Notes: generated from the letters alone by a model not told the origin. A stretch of 64,000 bases of DNA from Phormidium tenue FACHB-1052 (GCF_014696675.1 NZ_JACJQN010000019.1:1-64000), one strand, 5' to 3'; shown: positions 1 to 8,873, numbered from the stretch's first letter. Made by a program: numbers and translations.

Positions 1-140
1 CCCAGTTGCCGATACAAACCGCGTTGCGCATACACCGTTGGCGTGAGCAGGTCGTTCAGCCGGGCTTTGACTGCTTCGTTCTCCACATACGGTTGGTTGC
101 GTGGACGAACGTGATCTCGATGGCTGGCGCTGCGAGTCAT
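1..140 (-). CDS. N-terminal fragment of a probable transposase (cut by window edge)
   Basis: An open frame on the minus strand starts at an ATG (138-140) and runs off the left edge, giving about 46 residues that begin MTRSASHRDHVRPRNQPYVE and continue with LLTPTVYAQRGLYRQLG. From memory this N-terminus resembles cyanobacterial IS4-like transposases, in which a short basic leader is followed by a conserved LxPxVYxQ-type segment. That assignment rests on recognition only; no catalytic residue lies inside the fragment. It points away from the SDR gene. If it is not a transposase, it is an unidentified conserved protein. Confidence 0.4.
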   Translation of the reverse strand, partial: MTRSASHRDHVRPRNQPYVENEAVKARLNDLLTPTVYAQRGLYRQL

Positions 141-203
141 GGCACTATATCCAAAAGGCCCTTGACGGTTAGCCTAGCGTCTTAAATTGTCACCGTTGGG
201 TAG

Positions 204-244
204 GGGGTGTAGGGTTCACGGCGGCCCCTTGCACCCTACACCCC
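204..244. terminator. Hairpin, possible terminator of the SDR gene
   Basis: A perfect 12-bp inverted repeat, GGGGTGTAGGGT (204-215) and ACCCTACACCCC (233-244), lies just past the stop of the leftward SDR gene. The 17-nt loop is GC-rich and there is no clear U-tract, so termination is plausible rather than certain. The GTAGGG-type sequence recurs in other intergenic regions of the window. Confidence 0.45.
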
Positions 245-261
245 ATACCTCCACCCTTTTT

Positions 262-1071
262 CTAAGCTGACCACGCTTCCCGAAAGTCGGCATAGAGGGT
301 GAGTCCGCCATCAATATAGAGGGTCTGCCCAGTGATGTAGGCGGCTTCGTCAGAGGCCAGAAACGCTACAGCAGCGGCCATTTCTTCGCTGGTGCCCGCT
401 CGCCCCATGGGAATATGGCTCTCGACCTCGGCTTTTTTGGCAGAGTCGTCAGTCCAGTCATCGTTGATCGGGGTAACGGTGGCTCCGGGGCCGATGCCGT
501 TGACGCGAATGCCCTTGGCCGCATATTCCAAAGCCAGGGTGCGGGTCATGTTGCCCATGCCCCCCTTGCTGATGGAGTAGCTGAGGTACTGGGGTCGGGG
601 AATGATTTCGTGCACGCTAGAAATATTGATCACGCTGCCAGGGCGATCGCTGGCCAGCAGGTGCTTAATGGTTTCGCGAGCGCAGAGGTAGGCCCCCCGC
701 AAGTTAACCCCCAGCACCCAATCAAAACTGTCGGACTCTAGCGCCTCTGAGGGACTGTCGGCCTGAACGCCAGCATTGTTCACCAGAATGTCGAGCTGGC
801 CAAAGTGCTCGATGGTCTGCTGTACCAGGGCGATCGCATCGGCCTCCTTTGAGACATCACCCTTGAGCAGCAGTGCCTTAACACCACAGTTCTCTACATC
901 GGCGCAGGCTTTCTCCATAGCCTGGCGGCGAGTGTCTTCGGCGGCGTCGGGGTTGCTGCGGTAGTTGATCACGATGTTGCAGCCTTCCTCGGCTAGGCGA
1001 ATGGCGATCGCCTGGCCAATGCCCGACGAAGCGCCGGTGATCAGCGCGGTTTTGCCGACGAGTCCTTTCAT
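262..1071 (-). CDS. SDR-family NAD(P)-dependent oxidoreductase (glucose 1-dehydrogenase-like)
   Basis: Classical short-chain dehydrogenase of 269 residues. The cofactor motif TGASSGIG is at residues 12-19, NNAG at 98-101, the catalytic serine at about 151-152 and the YxxxK pair at Y165/K169. The C-terminal ITGQTLYIDGG is typical of the FabG/glucose-1-dehydrogenase branch. It should be a soluble cytosolic homotetramer that reduces a carbonyl or oxidises a sugar or alcohol; the substrate cannot be read from sequence. The ATG at 1071 has CGGAG a few bases upstream, which supports the start. It stands alone, divergent from the TrkA-like gene. An insertion-like helix near residues 45-62 is slightly longer than in many SDRs. 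Confidence 0.9.
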   Translation of the reverse strand: MKGLVGKTALITGASSGIGQAIAIRLAEEGCNIVINYRSNPDAAEDTRRQAMEKACADVENCGVKALLLKGDVSKEADAIALVQQTIEHFGQLDILVNNAGVQADSPSEALESDSFDWVLGVNLRGAYLCARETIKHLLASDRPGSVINISSVHEIIPRPQYLSYSISKGGMGNMTRTLALEYAAKGIRVNGIGPGATVTPINDDWTDDSAKKAEVESHIPMGRAGTSEEMAAAVAFLASDEAAYITGQTLYIDGGLTLYADFREAWSA

Positions 1072-1255
1072 GGGTTAGCTCCGGAGAATAGATGGTTGGC
1101 AGGTAACGGGGCGGGCTGCGGCCTGGGTCAGGCGAGGGGATACATCCCTACAATGGATGCGGTGAGCATACTAAAGGGCTGATTTTTGGTATATCCCCCT
1201 AGGAGGGTATATCCACCTCTCAGCATGGCGATTGAATATTAAGGAGTCGTTAACC

Positions 1256-1933
1256 ATGTACGTATTGATTGGCGGCGCTGGCATGCTGGGCCTAGATTTG
1301 GCCAAAACCCTGTTGGCAGAAGGGCACACCGTGGCCGTGGTCGACACTGACCCGCTGGCCTGCCAATACGCCCGCGAAAAGATTGGCGTCATGGCCTTTG
1401 AGGGCAGCGCTGTAAATACCACCACCCTGCTAGAGGCGGGCATTCGCAAGGCCGACGCGGTGATCGCGGCCCTGCCGGAGGATGCGCTGAATCTAGCGAT
1501 CGTCACCCTGTCGAAGCACTACGGGGTGCCCCAGACGGTAGTGCGGATGAGCGATCGCGACTTTGCCGAGCCCTACCAACTAGCTGGGGCCACCCACACC
1601 GTCAGCACCACCGAACTCACCATCAACCGCATTGTCAGCGCGATCGAATATCCCCAGGTGGAAGCGATGATGCACTTCGAGCAGGGCCAGGTAGAAGTGC
1701 TCAAGCTGCCCATTCCCCAGCAGTGCACCATCGTCGGGCGTACCGTGGCTGAAATTGCCCAAGATACTCGCTTCCCAACGGGCACGTTGATTATTGGCTA
1801 CCAGGCCCACCCCCACGAAGATTTAACCATTCCCAACGGCAGCACGGTGCTGGAGAGCGGCTCCACCATTCTGGCGGTGACCAAGCCCGGTCTGGTGCGA
1901 CAGATGCTCGACTTCATGGGGCTCTGCGCCTGA
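1256..1933 (+). CDS. TrkA-type potassium uptake regulatory protein (RCK domain)
   Basis: Peripheral cytoplasmic regulator of a Trk/Ktr potassium channel: an RCK N-terminal Rossmann domain plus an RCK_C domain, 225 residues. GxGxxG falls at residues 7-12 and the ribose-binding acid at D30; the C-terminal half (about 140-220) has the beta-rich TrkA-C pattern ending in a GSTILAVTKPG-like segment. I place the start at the ATG at 1256 because AAGGAG lies at 1241-1246 with good spacing; an in-frame TTG at 1232 would add eight residues but overlaps that site. No membrane subunit (TrkH/KtrB) is adjacent, so its partner must be elsewhere. Confidence 0.88.
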   Translation: MYVLIGGAGMLGLDLAKTLLAEGHTVAVVDTDPLACQYAREKIGVMAFEGSAVNTTTLLEAGIRKADAVIAALPEDALNLAIVTLSKHYGVPQTVVRMSDRDFAEPYQLAGATHTVSTTELTINRIVSAIEYPQVEAMMHFEQGQVEVLKLPIPQQCTIVGRTVAEIAQDTRFPTGTLIIGYQAHPHEDLTIPNGSTVLESGSTILAVTKPGLVRQMLDFMGLCA

Positions 1934-2233
1934 GGGCTGAGGGTTAGCGGCGATCTAGCCAGCGCCACAAAGGGAGGAGGTTTTTATTGGTGACTGGCGA
2001 CAGCTATCCGCCAGTTCGCTACCCCAATCTTGGCTACAGGCGGTCAGTATTGGCTTAAGCACACTGGCCAACACTATATTTAGTAACCCTTGCTACCGGG
2101 GTGGGTTCAGGCAGATTATTTTTGGCAAATCTTGACGCATTTGGGCTCAACGCCGGGTACGAGCTTTAAGCCAGCACACCGATGATAGCCGTAGAGCACA
2201 CCGCACAGCAGCCCCCGCTGCGAGGTTATATCT
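1934..2233. other. Intergenic region, no gene seen
   Basis: About 300 bases between the TrkA-like gene and a small zinc-ribbon gene. There is no coding frame with cyanobacterial codon bias, no tRNA fold and no strong hairpin. It probably holds the 3' end of the first transcript and the promoter of the second. Confidence 0.5.
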
Positions 2234-2602
2234 ATGAAAATTCAGCGAGTCTATTGTCCCCGCTGTGACGCTTGGTTTGAATGGGTTGATGCCGATGTCA
2301 CCCCCGATGACGTCGGTGCCTTAGTCGGCGGTTTGCTAGGGGGCCTAGCGACCCCGATCCTGGCCAGTGGCGGAGGACTAGCCCTGGTGAGCGGCTTGCC
2401 GGGTACGCTCTTGGGCTTGGTGCTGGGTGGGGCGCTAGGCCATTTAGCGGGGCGAACTGTTCAGCCCGAGGGGTCGCCCTGTCCGTGCTGCGACTCTAGA
2501 ACTCACCCGCAAAGGTATAACTCGGCTCCCCGCCCTGACGCCGAAACTGCACCCGAGGGCTGGCGGTGTCAGGCTGAAGGGTTTGGCAGCAGCCTCAGGT
2601 GA
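2234..2602 (+). CDS. Small protein with split zinc ribbon around a glycine-rich hydrophobic segment
   Basis: I do not recognise this 122-residue protein. Its N-terminus has CPRC (residues 8-11) and a second pair, CPCC, comes at about residues 83-86; together they could form a four-Cys zinc ribbon. Between them lies a Gly/Leu/Ala-rich stretch (about 28-75) with GxxxG-like spacing, which could form a membrane hairpin or glycine zipper. The C-terminal 30 residues are polar and probably disordered. It ends about 80 bases from the convergently transcribed Na+/H+ antiporter. Function unknown; membrane association is inference. Confidence 0.7.
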   Translation: MKIQRVYCPRCDAWFEWVDADVTPDDVGALVGGLLGGLATPILASGGGLALVSGLPGTLLGLVLGGALGHLAGRTVQPEGSPCPCCDSRTHPQRYNSAPRPDAETAPEGWRCQAEGFGSSLR

Positions 2603-2681
2603 AATCTAGATTGAGCCGCCCAAAAGGCCAAAATTCAAGCCTGTTGGCCATGGTTCGCTCTTCCATTTCCATTCTTGGAGG

Positions 2682-4370
2682 TCAGTCATCTTTGAGGGCC
2701 AGCAGTTTTTCGTTGAGGGCTCTGACATAGGACTGGCTGGTCGATTCGGAGAGCAATCCCTTGCGTAGGGCGTCATTGACGGCCCCTTTCTCAGCGAGGT
2801 AAAGGCGGCGGCGCAGCCCATCGAGGTGGCTTTGGTCTTCGAGGTGGGCATCGTTGAGGGTGCGCTGGTTATAGAACTCGCGCAGGTCGCGATCGGCACT
2901 GGCGATCTGGGCTTGGTAGGCGGCGAACAGTTCTTCGTAGAGGTTTTTGGGCAAACTGCCCGATCGCAGCAGGGCGGCTAGCTCTTGCTGCCCTGCTTTG
3001 GCGGCAATCAGGTTTAGCTGTAGCGTTTCGAGGCGCTGCTTGGTGGCGGAGGGGGCCGTGAGGCGCAGCCGCTTGACCAACCAGGGCAGGGTTAACCCCT
3101 GGCCCACCAGTGACACCAGTACGGTGCTAAACACGAGGGCGACCACCTGCGATCGCCCCGGCAGATCGGCGGGCAAACTCAGCGCCAGGGCCATCGACAG
3201 CGACCCCTTAACATTGCCCAAAATCAGCACGTGCTGCCAGCGCAGGGGCAGGGGGCGATCGCAAAAGCCCAGCAGATATAGCAAGGGGTAGGTAGTCAGC
3301 ACGCGGCCAGTTTGGTAGGCCAGCACCACAAACAGAGCCGCCGGAATAGTTTTTAGTAGCACCCCTGGATCCACCTCAATACCCACCAGCAAAAAGATAA
3401 AGGTGTTCACCCCAAAGCCCGCATACTCCCAAAAGTTGAGCAGGGTGACCTTGGTCGAGGCCGAGGTCTGGCGAAAGCCCAGTTCACCAATTACCAGCCC
3501 GGCGACCACCACGGCGATCGCGCTCGATACCCCAATCTCGTGGCCAATCTGAAACGTGCCCAGTGACACGGCCACCGTCAGCAAAATATTGCTGAGGGCA
3601 TCGTCGAGCTGTTGAAATAGCCCCACGCACAGGTAACCCAGGCCTAGGCCTAGCACCCCGCCGCCCACAAAAGCAATAATCATCTGCTGCAACCCTTCCC
3701 ACACCGTGAACGATCCCTGCCCGTGAACGGTGGTAATAATGCCCAACAGCACCAGGGCCGTGCCGTCGTTAAACAGGCTCTCACCCTCAACAATGGTGGC
3801 CAACCGAGGGGGCACAGGCACCGTTCTAAAGGCGGCAATCACCGAAACCGTGTCGGTAATGGTCAAAATCACGCCAATGGCGGCAGCGGTAATCGTCGCC
3901 AGCCCCAGCCCCCACTGCAGCAGAGCAGCGGTAATCATCGCCGCCAGCACCACCCCTGGCCCCGCAATCAGGGCAATGGGCTTAATCGTGCTGCGCAACC
4001 GGCTGATGTCGGTGTTGATAGCGGCTTCAAAGATCAAAATCGGCAGGAATAGATTCAGAATCACCTCGGCGTTGAGACCTACTGACCCTGGCAGCACCGA
4101 TGGAGTCAGGCAAAGCCCCGCCAGCACCAGCCCCACCACATAGGGAATACGCAGCCGTCGAGTAATCAGAGCCACCACCGTAGCCACCAGCAGCAGCACA
4201 ATTAGGGCATTGACCAAGCCGGTAACATCGCTCGTGCTATCTGCTAGAGCCTCCACCCCCGGTGGCGTTTGGGCCAACCACAAACCCATCGCTAACGCTG
4301 TACCCATAGGGGCAACTATCCGCAAAACGCCAAAACTCTTTCCCATACTAGGGCTCATCCTGGGGGGCAA
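2682..4370 (-). CDS. CPA1-family Na+/H+ antiporter (NhaP/NhaS-like)
   Basis: Integral membrane cation:proton antiporter of 562 residues with about 12 helices from residue 50 to 430 and a charged cytoplasmic tail of about 130 residues. CPA1 hallmarks are visible: FEAAINTD near residue 115, ITDTVSV with D173, and EGESLFNDGTA with N201-D202, the ND pair used in cation/proton exchange. The first 45 residues include a hydrophobic segment resembling the extra N-terminal signal or membrane segment of cyanobacterial NhaS proteins. It should export Na+ (or Li+) in exchange for H+, contributing to salt and pH homeostasis. M5 and M9 are alternative starts. It is monocistronic and convergent with the zinc-ribbon gene. 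Confidence 0.9.
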   Translation of the reverse strand: MPPRMSPSMGKSFGVLRIVAPMGTALAMGLWLAQTPPGVEALADSTSDVTGLVNALIVLLLVATVVALITRRLRIPYVVGLVLAGLCLTPSVLPGSVGLNAEVILNLFLPILIFEAAINTDISRLRSTIKPIALIAGPGVVLAAMITAALLQWGLGLATITAAAIGVILTITDTVSVIAAFRTVPVPPRLATIVEGESLFNDGTALVLLGIITTVHGQGSFTVWEGLQQMIIAFVGGGVLGLGLGYLCVGLFQQLDDALSNILLTVAVSLGTFQIGHEIGVSSAIAVVVAGLVIGELGFRQTSASTKVTLLNFWEYAGFGVNTFIFLLVGIEVDPGVLLKTIPAALFVVLAYQTGRVLTTYPLLYLLGFCDRPLPLRWQHVLILGNVKGSLSMALALSLPADLPGRSQVVALVFSTVLVSLVGQGLTLPWLVKRLRLTAPSATKQRLETLQLNLIAAKAGQQELAALLRSGSLPKNLYEELFAAYQAQIASADRDLREFYNQRTLNDAHLEDQSHLDGLRRRLYLAEKGAVNDALRKGLLSESTSQSYVRALNEKLLALKDD

Positions 4371-4589
4371 GCTCTGTCCTCGCCCGACGCAAACAAAAAT
4401 TGCGTGGGGCTTTCTCAGTGGGGCTAGGCCGTAAGATATGCCCTAGGGAGATACCCATTTAACCGGGTGTTCCCTATTTGTGGGGTCGCTGGTTACACTG
4501 GGTCTAGGCAACTGCCGTGGGGCTTGGGTTAGATTCGGTCAGGGCAGGCTGTTGTTGTCAAGTCGTCTGGGGGTTTTGGAGTTTTGCAG

Positions 4590-5198
4590 ATGAGCGACCA
4601 AAATTCGTACGAACTGCTGGGGCTAACCGAAGCCTCAACCTTTGAAGAAATTCAGGCGGCCCGCGATCGCCTGGTCGATCACTATGCCGAAGAGCCCAAG
4701 CAACAGGCCGCCGTCGAAGCCGCCTACGATGCCATTTTGATGGAGCGCCTACGCCTGCGCCAAGAGGGCAAAATCAAGGTGCCCGATCGCATTCGCTTTG
4801 CCGAAAACGTGCCCGAAACCCCGCCCATTGCTAAAGCCACCCCCTCCCTCCCTCGACCCGACTGGCTAAATGGCCTGGTTGACACCCCCAGTCGCGACGA
4901 CATTCTCTGGCCCGGCGTGACCTACGCGGGGTTAGGACTGCTTGGTTTTGCTGCGCCGTCGCTATCGCTGGCAGTGGCCATTGGGGCCGCCATCTACTTT
5001 CTCAACCGCAAAGAAAACAAATTCTGGCGATCGGTGCTGCTCACCATCGCGGGTCTAGCCGTTGGTCTGGCCCTCGGCCTAACCGTCGGGCAGCTGCTGA
5101 TTCCTCAGGGAGCGCAGTTTGCCTGGGCCACCCCCGATGCGATCGCAGCCGCAGTCACCTGCCTAGCCTTGTGGACGATCAGCAGCTTCCTACGCTAG
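4590..5198 (+). CDS. CPP1-like / DUF3353 membrane protein
   Basis: Matches the CPP1-like (DUF3353) family of cyanobacteria and chloroplasts, which in plants includes a chaperone-like protein protecting protochlorophyllide oxidoreductase. The first 60 residues form a degenerate J-like helical region (SYELLGLTEASTFEEIQAAR) without the HPD tripeptide. A proline-rich linker follows, then three to four membrane helices (about residues 108-202). About 202 residues from the ATG at 4590; a TTG two codons upstream is also in frame. It probably sits in thylakoid or plasma membrane with the J-like domain exposed. The role in pigment or photosystem biogenesis is by homology only. Confidence 0.85.
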   Translation: MSDQNSYELLGLTEASTFEEIQAARDRLVDHYAEEPKQQAAVEAAYDAILMERLRLRQEGKIKVPDRIRFAENVPETPPIAKATPSLPRPDWLNGLVDTPSRDDILWPGVTYAGLGLLGFAAPSLSLAVAIGAAIYFLNRKENKFWRSVLLTIAGLAVGLALGLTVGQLLIPQGAQFAWATPDAIAAAVTCLALWTISSFLR

Positions 5199-5327
5199 CT
5201 GCCTGGAGAGTGTTACGGGTTTAAGGTCTCAGGTCTTTCCAGGTCTCAGGTATAAGATGCAAGGCTCAGGCTTAGCCCCATACCCTGCATCCCCCGATAT
5301 TCTCTGTCATTTCCCTCCAACATGCTC

Positions 5328-6437
5328 CTAGGCGAGGCTGCCTCGCTTCATCTGTTCGCGCTCAATGGCCTCAAACAAGGCCCGAAAGTTGCGCTCCCCA
5401 AACCCCTGGGCCTGGGCCAGATCGCCGTTCACCCGCACTACCTGCCGCTGAATCAGCTCAAAAAAGACGGTGGGAATGCTTAAAAAGGGCTGAGTAAAGG
5501 TTTGCAGCAGGCGAGCTTGGGGCAGGCAAGGATCCCAATCCACCAAGATTTGCAGTCGAGCAATGGCGGCTTCGCGTTGGCTGAGCCAGTCTGACGACAT
5601 ATCGCCCTGGCTTTTGTAACCGGGACGTTGCCCTAGGGCTTCGTAATAGCTCTGGGGCACCGGCAAAAAGCTCACGCCGCCACGGCGCAGTTGCTCTACC
5701 GTATGGACAATGTCCTCGGTGTGCAGCGCCACGTGCTGAATGCCGCCGCCCCGGTTGTAGTCGAGAAATTCTTGCACCTGGGAGTTGGCGGTGGTCGGTT
5801 CATTAATGGGGAGCTGGGCACTACCTTGGGGATGGGCCAACACCTGGCTCCGCAGGCCCGATCGCGAAGTGTCAATGGCAAACTGCTGCCGGGGTTGAAA
5901 GCCCAGCTGACTGGCGTACCAAGCCACTGCCTGGGACAGTTCTCCCATGGGTACGTTGACTACGGCGTGGTCAATCGCTGTCACTAAGCTGCTGGGGTAA
6001 GCCAACGGTTGGCGATCGCTGGGGGCAATACCCGGCACCCAAGCCTCTCCCTGCCAGGATTCTACCAAGGTGTGACTCAAGGAACCCCAGCCTTGAATCT
6101 GCCCCCAGCGCCCACGTCCCCAGGCGTCGGTTTGGCTCGGCTGCATGACTTTGCCCCCCGCTGCCGTCACCTGCCGCAGCGTTTGAGCAAGGTCAGTCAC
6201 CCGAAAGGCAATATCGCCAATGCCCGGCGGATGGTGTTGCAGGTACTGAGCCACGGTCGAGGGTGCAGCCACAATCAGCAGGGGCACCTGCCCCAGGTAG
6301 ACCAGAGCCCTATCTGGGGCAGGTTGCGCTGGATGTAGGCCCGATGGCCCCACCCAAACCCCTCCCCAGGCATGGACAAACCAGTCGCGCCAGGGGGCCA
6401 CCTCATCCACGTAAAAACTCAGATGGTTGAACTCCAT
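5328..6437 (-). CDS. hppD: 4-hydroxyphenylpyruvate dioxygenase
   Basis: Fe(II)-dependent enzyme converting 4-hydroxyphenylpyruvate to homogentisate, the head-group precursor of tocopherol in cyanobacteria and part of tyrosine degradation. Two tandem VOC domains are present: a degenerate N-terminal half and a catalytic C-terminal half. The 2-His-1-carboxylate ligands are readable: H157 (AIDHAVVNV), H235 (IQHVALHT) and E327 (VFFELIQR). The conserved C-terminal GFGERNFRALFEAIE helix that gates the active site is present. Length 369 is slightly short for the family. The gene stands alone; the neighbouring gene of unknown function is in the same direction about 250 bases upstream. Confidence 0.95.
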   Translation of the reverse strand: MEFNHLSFYVDEVAPWRDWFVHAWGGVWVGPSGLHPAQPAPDRALVYLGQVPLLIVAAPSTVAQYLQHHPPGIGDIAFRVTDLAQTLRQVTAAGGKVMQPSQTDAWGRGRWGQIQGWGSLSHTLVESWQGEAWVPGIAPSDRQPLAYPSSLVTAIDHAVVNVPMGELSQAVAWYASQLGFQPRQQFAIDTSRSGLRSQVLAHPQGSAQLPINEPTTANSQVQEFLDYNRGGGIQHVALHTEDIVHTVEQLRRGGVSFLPVPQSYYEALGQRPGYKSQGDMSSDWLSQREAAIARLQILVDWDPCLPQARLLQTFTQPFLSIPTVFFELIQRQVVRVNGDLAQAQGFGERNFRALFEAIEREQMKRGSLA

Positions 6438-6686
6438 AGGGCTATGTCACCGTGCTGATCCCGCTGTTATTGGAGCACAAACCTACCCCTTCAAGCCCTA
6501 CCCCTGAGAATATTTTCGTTTAGCTCCTTAATATCCTGCTGTTTTGAATAGCTTTTCTACAGCTTCAAGGACTTGCTTCATCTAGGATTCCTTCCTGCCT
6601 AATTCCTCAAGCTTGGATCCCTCAGTTCGACCACAGTTAGCCTGGGCCCTTGACAGCTTTTTTCCTGTAGCCGCCCGTTGCTCTGC

Positions 6687-7487
6687 CTAACCAGCCGGGT
6701 TTCCTGCTACGGCGACCACCTGATCTTGGTTTTCGGCGGTGTAGCTGTTGGGGGGGTAGCGATCGATGTGACGAAAGAGGGCAATCGGCTTTTGCACGCG
6801 GCAGGTGTAAAACTCGACAATAATCTCGGCATCCTGGCGGAGCACCACTTTGGGCGAAAAGTCTTCGGGAATTTTGGTGCGCCACTGCCACGGAATTTGC
6901 TGGGGAGGTGCGGTCACAAAGCGATGGTGTACCCAGCGGGCGTAGCGGTTGAAGCGGCCAAACTCTCGCACTTCCCGAGTAAAAATTGAGGCGGCGAGAA
7001 ACGACGCCAGCGAGCCATCGCCGTCGATACCGGCCATCAGGTTGGGCAGGGCTCCCATCGGTCTGGGCACCTGGTCGGGGGCCGTCACTTTGCTGATGGC
7101 CTCGTCGAGATATTCTGTGGTGCCGAGCAGGCCAGGGAGGGCAACGGTTGAGCCCATGCCGCCGTTGGCGTCTTGGCGCAGGTAGGTCACCAGGCGGATG
7201 CCAGGGCGCATCCACAGGCCGGGCAGCTTGACGAGCGCCTCGGCGGGGTCAAGGGTGCTGACAAACCAGCGCCCCTCAGCATTGGGGGCCGGAATGTTGT
7301 CCTCGGGCATATCCCCAACGCGAAATAGGTCACCGAGGGCGTTGAGGGAGTCGGGGAGGGGGCCGTCGTCGTCGTCTTGCCCACTGAGCTGACCCGGCTG
7401 TTGTTCGTGGGGGGGAAGCACCAGAGTTTCGCGAATAAACTGGCTAACTTTTTGAACCGTAGCTAGGGGATATCTTTGAAACGACAT
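6687..7487 (-). CDS. Conserved hypothetical protein
   Basis: Real coding frame of 266 residues with strong cyanobacterial codon bias; I do not recognise a named family. It looks soluble and globular, with no signal peptide or membrane segment. Visible features are an acidic patch (SGQDDDDGPLPD near residue 35-45), a GRWFVSTLDPAE segment, and an aromatic/Arg-rich helix (FGRFNRYARWVHHRF). Similar proteins occur in cyanobacteria as uncharacterised open frames, as far as I recall. It lies between hppD and an oxidoreductase, all leftward, with gaps over 130 bases, so an operon is not obvious. Confidence 0.8.
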   Translation of the reverse strand: MSFQRYPLATVQKVSQFIRETLVLPPHEQQPGQLSGQDDDDGPLPDSLNALGDLFRVGDMPEDNIPAPNAEGRWFVSTLDPAEALVKLPGLWMRPGIRLVTYLRQDANGGMGSTVALPGLLGTTEYLDEAISKVTAPDQVPRPMGALPNLMAGIDGDGSLASFLAASIFTREVREFGRFNRYARWVHHRFVTAPPQQIPWQWRTKIPEDFSPKVVLRQDAEIIVEFYTCRVQKPIALFRHIDRYPPNSYTAENQDQVVAVAGNPAG

Positions 7488-7623
7488 GGATCACCGGGGC
7501 GGTGGCTAGGGAGGAGGCGATGGAACTGGCTGGAACTCTGCACCGTTTATAGGTTAAGGATGCCCTGAGGATACCCCTTACCCCCAGCGCTGGAGGGCAG
7601 GCATGCCGAAATCAGGAACATTT

Positions 7624-8724
7624 CTACACTTGAAATAGGCGTTTGGGCACCTCCACCCAGGCGTTTTGGCGGTGGGACTGATGGGCTAAATCCATCAGGT
7701 GCTGCGATCGCACCCCATCTGCAATCGACGGCTCGGTGGCATGGCCCCGGTCAATATCATTGACCCAGTGGTTGATGACGCGCACAAAGGGGGCAATGCG
7801 GCCATCGCTGTAGGTGGTGGGAAACTGAAGGCGATCGGGAACCTGTAGTTCTGCCAGGGCTGCACCGCCTTGACTGCCCCAGAGCTTGAAGCCGTGAACG
7901 TAGTCGGTGAGGTTGTCGCTGCCCAGCACCAGGGTGCCACCGTCACCGTAGACCTCGACCCAGTGGCCCCGCCCAGCGTAGGTGACGGAACTAATCGCCA
8001 CCTGGCAGGGGGCACCGCTGGCCAAATCGAGCATCAAACTACAGGTGTCGTCGGCATCTACTAGCTGAAGTTCCCCAGTCGGGTCGGGCCGCTGGGGAAT
8101 GGCGGTGCTGAGGCGGGCGCTGAGCCGCTGGATGGGGCCAAATAGCCAGGTGATGTAGTCAAAGCTGTGGGAGGCAAAGGCCCCCAGGGCACCGCCCCCC
8201 TGGTCGCGCTGCGAGTACCAGTTCCAGGGGCGACTGGGGTCGGCGCGGCCCGGCACCGTCCAGGTGAGGTTGACGAAGCGCAGGTTGCCGACGTAGCCCT
8301 CGGCCAGCAGCTCGGACAGCCGCTGCCAGGCGGGCACAAAGCGGAACTCAAAGTCCATGGTGGCGATGAGGTTGCGATCGCGCGCCAGCTCAGCAATTTC
8401 CTCGGCCTCGGCCCCGGAGAGCGCCGTAGGCTTCTCCAGCAGCAGGTGTTTGCCCGCCTCAAGCACGGTTTTGGCCTGGGAGTAGTGCAGAAAGGGCGGG
8501 GTGGCGACGGTCACCGCCTGCACCTGGGGTAGAGCCACGATCGCCTCAACGCTGTCGCAGGCGTGGGGAATGCCGTGGTCGGCGGCGATCGCCTGTGCTT
8601 TGGCCAGATCGCGGTGATACACCGCGACTACCTCGGTGCGGTGGTGGGCCTGCAACCCCGGAATGTGAACCTTCAGGCCAAAGCCAGTGCCCACCACCGC
8701 CACCTGAATCGGAGTTTCTGCCAT
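7624..8724 (-). CDS. Gfo/Idh/MocA-family NAD(P)-dependent oxidoreductase
   Basis: Rossmann N-domain with VVGTGFG at residues 10-16 and the family hallmark EKP at 97-99 (LLLEKPTAL), followed by the alpha/beta dimerisation and substrate domain. It should oxidise or reduce a sugar, inositol or related polyol; the substrate is not deducible. The start at 8724 is chosen because GAGG lies about eight bases upstream; a start at 8763 would add 13 residues (MISALIKGTDEVA) that do not fit the family N-terminus. Length 366. It is divergent from the efflux adaptor gene at 8874 and shares a 150-base promoter region with it. Confidence 0.9.
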   Translation of the reverse strand: MAETPIQVAVVGTGFGLKVHIPGLQAHHRTEVVAVYHRDLAKAQAIAADHGIPHACDSVEAIVALPQVQAVTVATPPFLHYSQAKTVLEAGKHLLLEKPTALSGAEAEEIAELARDRNLIATMDFEFRFVPAWQRLSELLAEGYVGNLRFVNLTWTVPGRADPSRPWNWYSQRDQGGGALGAFASHSFDYITWLFGPIQRLSARLSTAIPQRPDPTGELQLVDADDTCSLMLDLASGAPCQVAISSVTYAGRGHWVEVYGDGGTLVLGSDNLTDYVHGFKLWGSQGGAALAELQVPDRLQFPTTYSDGRIAPFVRVINHWVNDIDRGHATEPSIADGVRSQHLMDLAHQSHRQNAWVEVPKRLFQV

Positions 8725-8824
8725 AGCGACCTCATCTGTGCCCTTAATCAATGCCGATATCAATGCAGGGGGCGGGCTAGATAGCCAATGCCCTACCCCA
8801 GAGTAAGGGGCGAGCTGCGATCGC

Positions 8825-8846
8825 TACAATTAAACTGAGCAGTTTA
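8825..8846 (+). promoter_or_regulatory. Promoter -10 and operator-like palindrome upstream of efflux adaptor
   Basis: TACAAT (8825-8830) looks like a sigma-70 -10 box. It is followed at once by the palindrome TAAACTG-AG-CAGTTTA (8831-8846), placed around the expected transcription start, where a repressor would block transcription. The adaptor gene begins 28 bases downstream. The right arm continues into GTTTAGT, the same half-site as in the palindrome upstream of the TolC homologue (57762-57776). Confidence 0.5.
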
Positions 8847-8873
8847 GTTCTGGCCAAAATCTAAAAAGTTTTT

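Noticed and set aside
5224-5251. Two copies of AGGTCTCAGGT after the CPP1-like gene
   Set aside because: Too short and too few to suggest a CRISPR or functional repeat.
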